The notes beneath the pieces are model-generated. The model had not been told where the DNA came from. It searched no databases and saw nothing but the letters and a program-made list of their open reading frames with translations. DNA of 47,347 nt from Actinomadura fibrosa (GTDB taxonomy: Bacteria > Actinomycetota > Actinomycetes > Streptosporangiales > Streptosporangiaceae): positions 1-47,347 of the forward strand of contig NZ_CAACUY010000054.1 of assembly GCF_900659615.1 (NCBI RefSeq), written 5' to 3'. The translations under genes were made by a program, and so were the position numbers. Each line of letters starts with the position of its first letter. The stretch's first letter is position 1. This document shows, in pieces, positions 47,197 through 47,347 of the stretch.

Positions 47197-47347
47197 TCAG
47201 CTCCCCTCACCCTGCGGAGCAGCCTCGGCCGTCTGCGCCGGCTGCTCGGAACTCTGCTGCTGCTTCGGCGCGCCGTCGCGGGCGCCACCGCGCTCGCCAC
47301 CCGCGCCGCCGGCGCCACCGGCAGTGACCGGTACCTGGTGCTCGGCT
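47197..47347 (-). CDS. rpsC: 30S ribosomal protein S3 (C-terminal fragment, cut by window edge)
   Basis: The last 49 residues of a minus-strand CDS ending TGA at 47197-47199. The visible tail is Gly/Arg then Gln/Glu/Ala-rich (AGGAGGERGGARDG, EAAPQGEGS). S3 C-terminal tails of actinobacteria are similarly variable, and its place directly before rplP is diagnostic. The conserved KH domain lies outside the window. Confidence 0.85.
   Translation of the reverse strand, partial: AEHQVPVTAGGAGGAGGERGGARDGAPKQQQSSEQPAQTAEAAPQGEGS

Overview
The window is chromosomal DNA from a high-GC actinomycete. Evidence for this is the very high GC at third codon positions, frequent GTG starts, DUF397/DUF5753 regulators, DUF1707 and DUF3558-like proteins, and a DUF1524 lipoprotein nuclease. 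rpsD lies inside the alpha operon next to rpoA, which differs from Streptomyces, where rpsD is elsewhere. My best guess is Streptosporangiales, Actinomadura-like; this is inference. No rRNA, tRNA, CRISPR array, insertion sequence or attachment site was found.

Right to left, the minus strand carries the conserved ribosomal protein block. It starts with the end of the S10 operon (rpsC fragment, rplP, rpmC, rpsQ). Next is the spc operon (rplN, rplX, rplE, rpsN, rpsH, rplF, rplR, rpsE, rpmD, rplO, secY, adk, map). The alpha operon follows (infA, rpmJ, rpsM, rpsK, rpsD, rpoA, rplQ, truA), then rplM-rpsI. Between map and infA sit a DUF1707 membrane protein and two plus-strand genes, a putative DNA-binding protein and a CpdA-like phosphoesterase. 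Almost every intercistronic gap over about 60 bases in this block holds a strong hairpin. The most elaborate is the roughly 230-base rpmJ-rpsM gap, a candidate autoregulatory leader.

The middle (about 13.8-27 kb) holds cell-wall and cofactor genes: glmS, glmM and coaA. They are mixed with two ATPase-permease ABC pairs in one operon, a DUF389 membrane protein, a DUF4132 protein, a secreted HNH nuclease lipoprotein and a 115-residue hydrophobic-repeat protein. Between truA and rplM lie two adjacent paralogous single-pass membrane proteins with low-complexity cytoplasmic arms.

The left part (3.6-13.7 kb) holds nnr-alr-hydrolase-tsaE and tsaB-rimI-tsaD, the t6A tRNA modification set. A Gly/Tyr-rich membrane protein gene separates tsaE from tsaB. 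Upstream of nnr is a DUF5753 helix-turn-helix regulator followed by two DUF397 genes. At the far left are a phosphotransferase and a 549-residue coiled-coil protein whose repeat changes from 7 to 11 residues.

The least explained material falls into four groups. (1) Three N-in/C-out membrane proteins carry cytoplasmic arms of low complexity, two of them built from short peptide repeats. (2) One coiled-coil protein is almost entirely repeats. (3) The regulator/DUF397 module has a 13-base motif in opposite orientations at its two ends. (4) Ribosomal operon leaders and gaps are structured. At least seven genes look leaderless, with a TAnnnT box 6-8 bases before the start codon.
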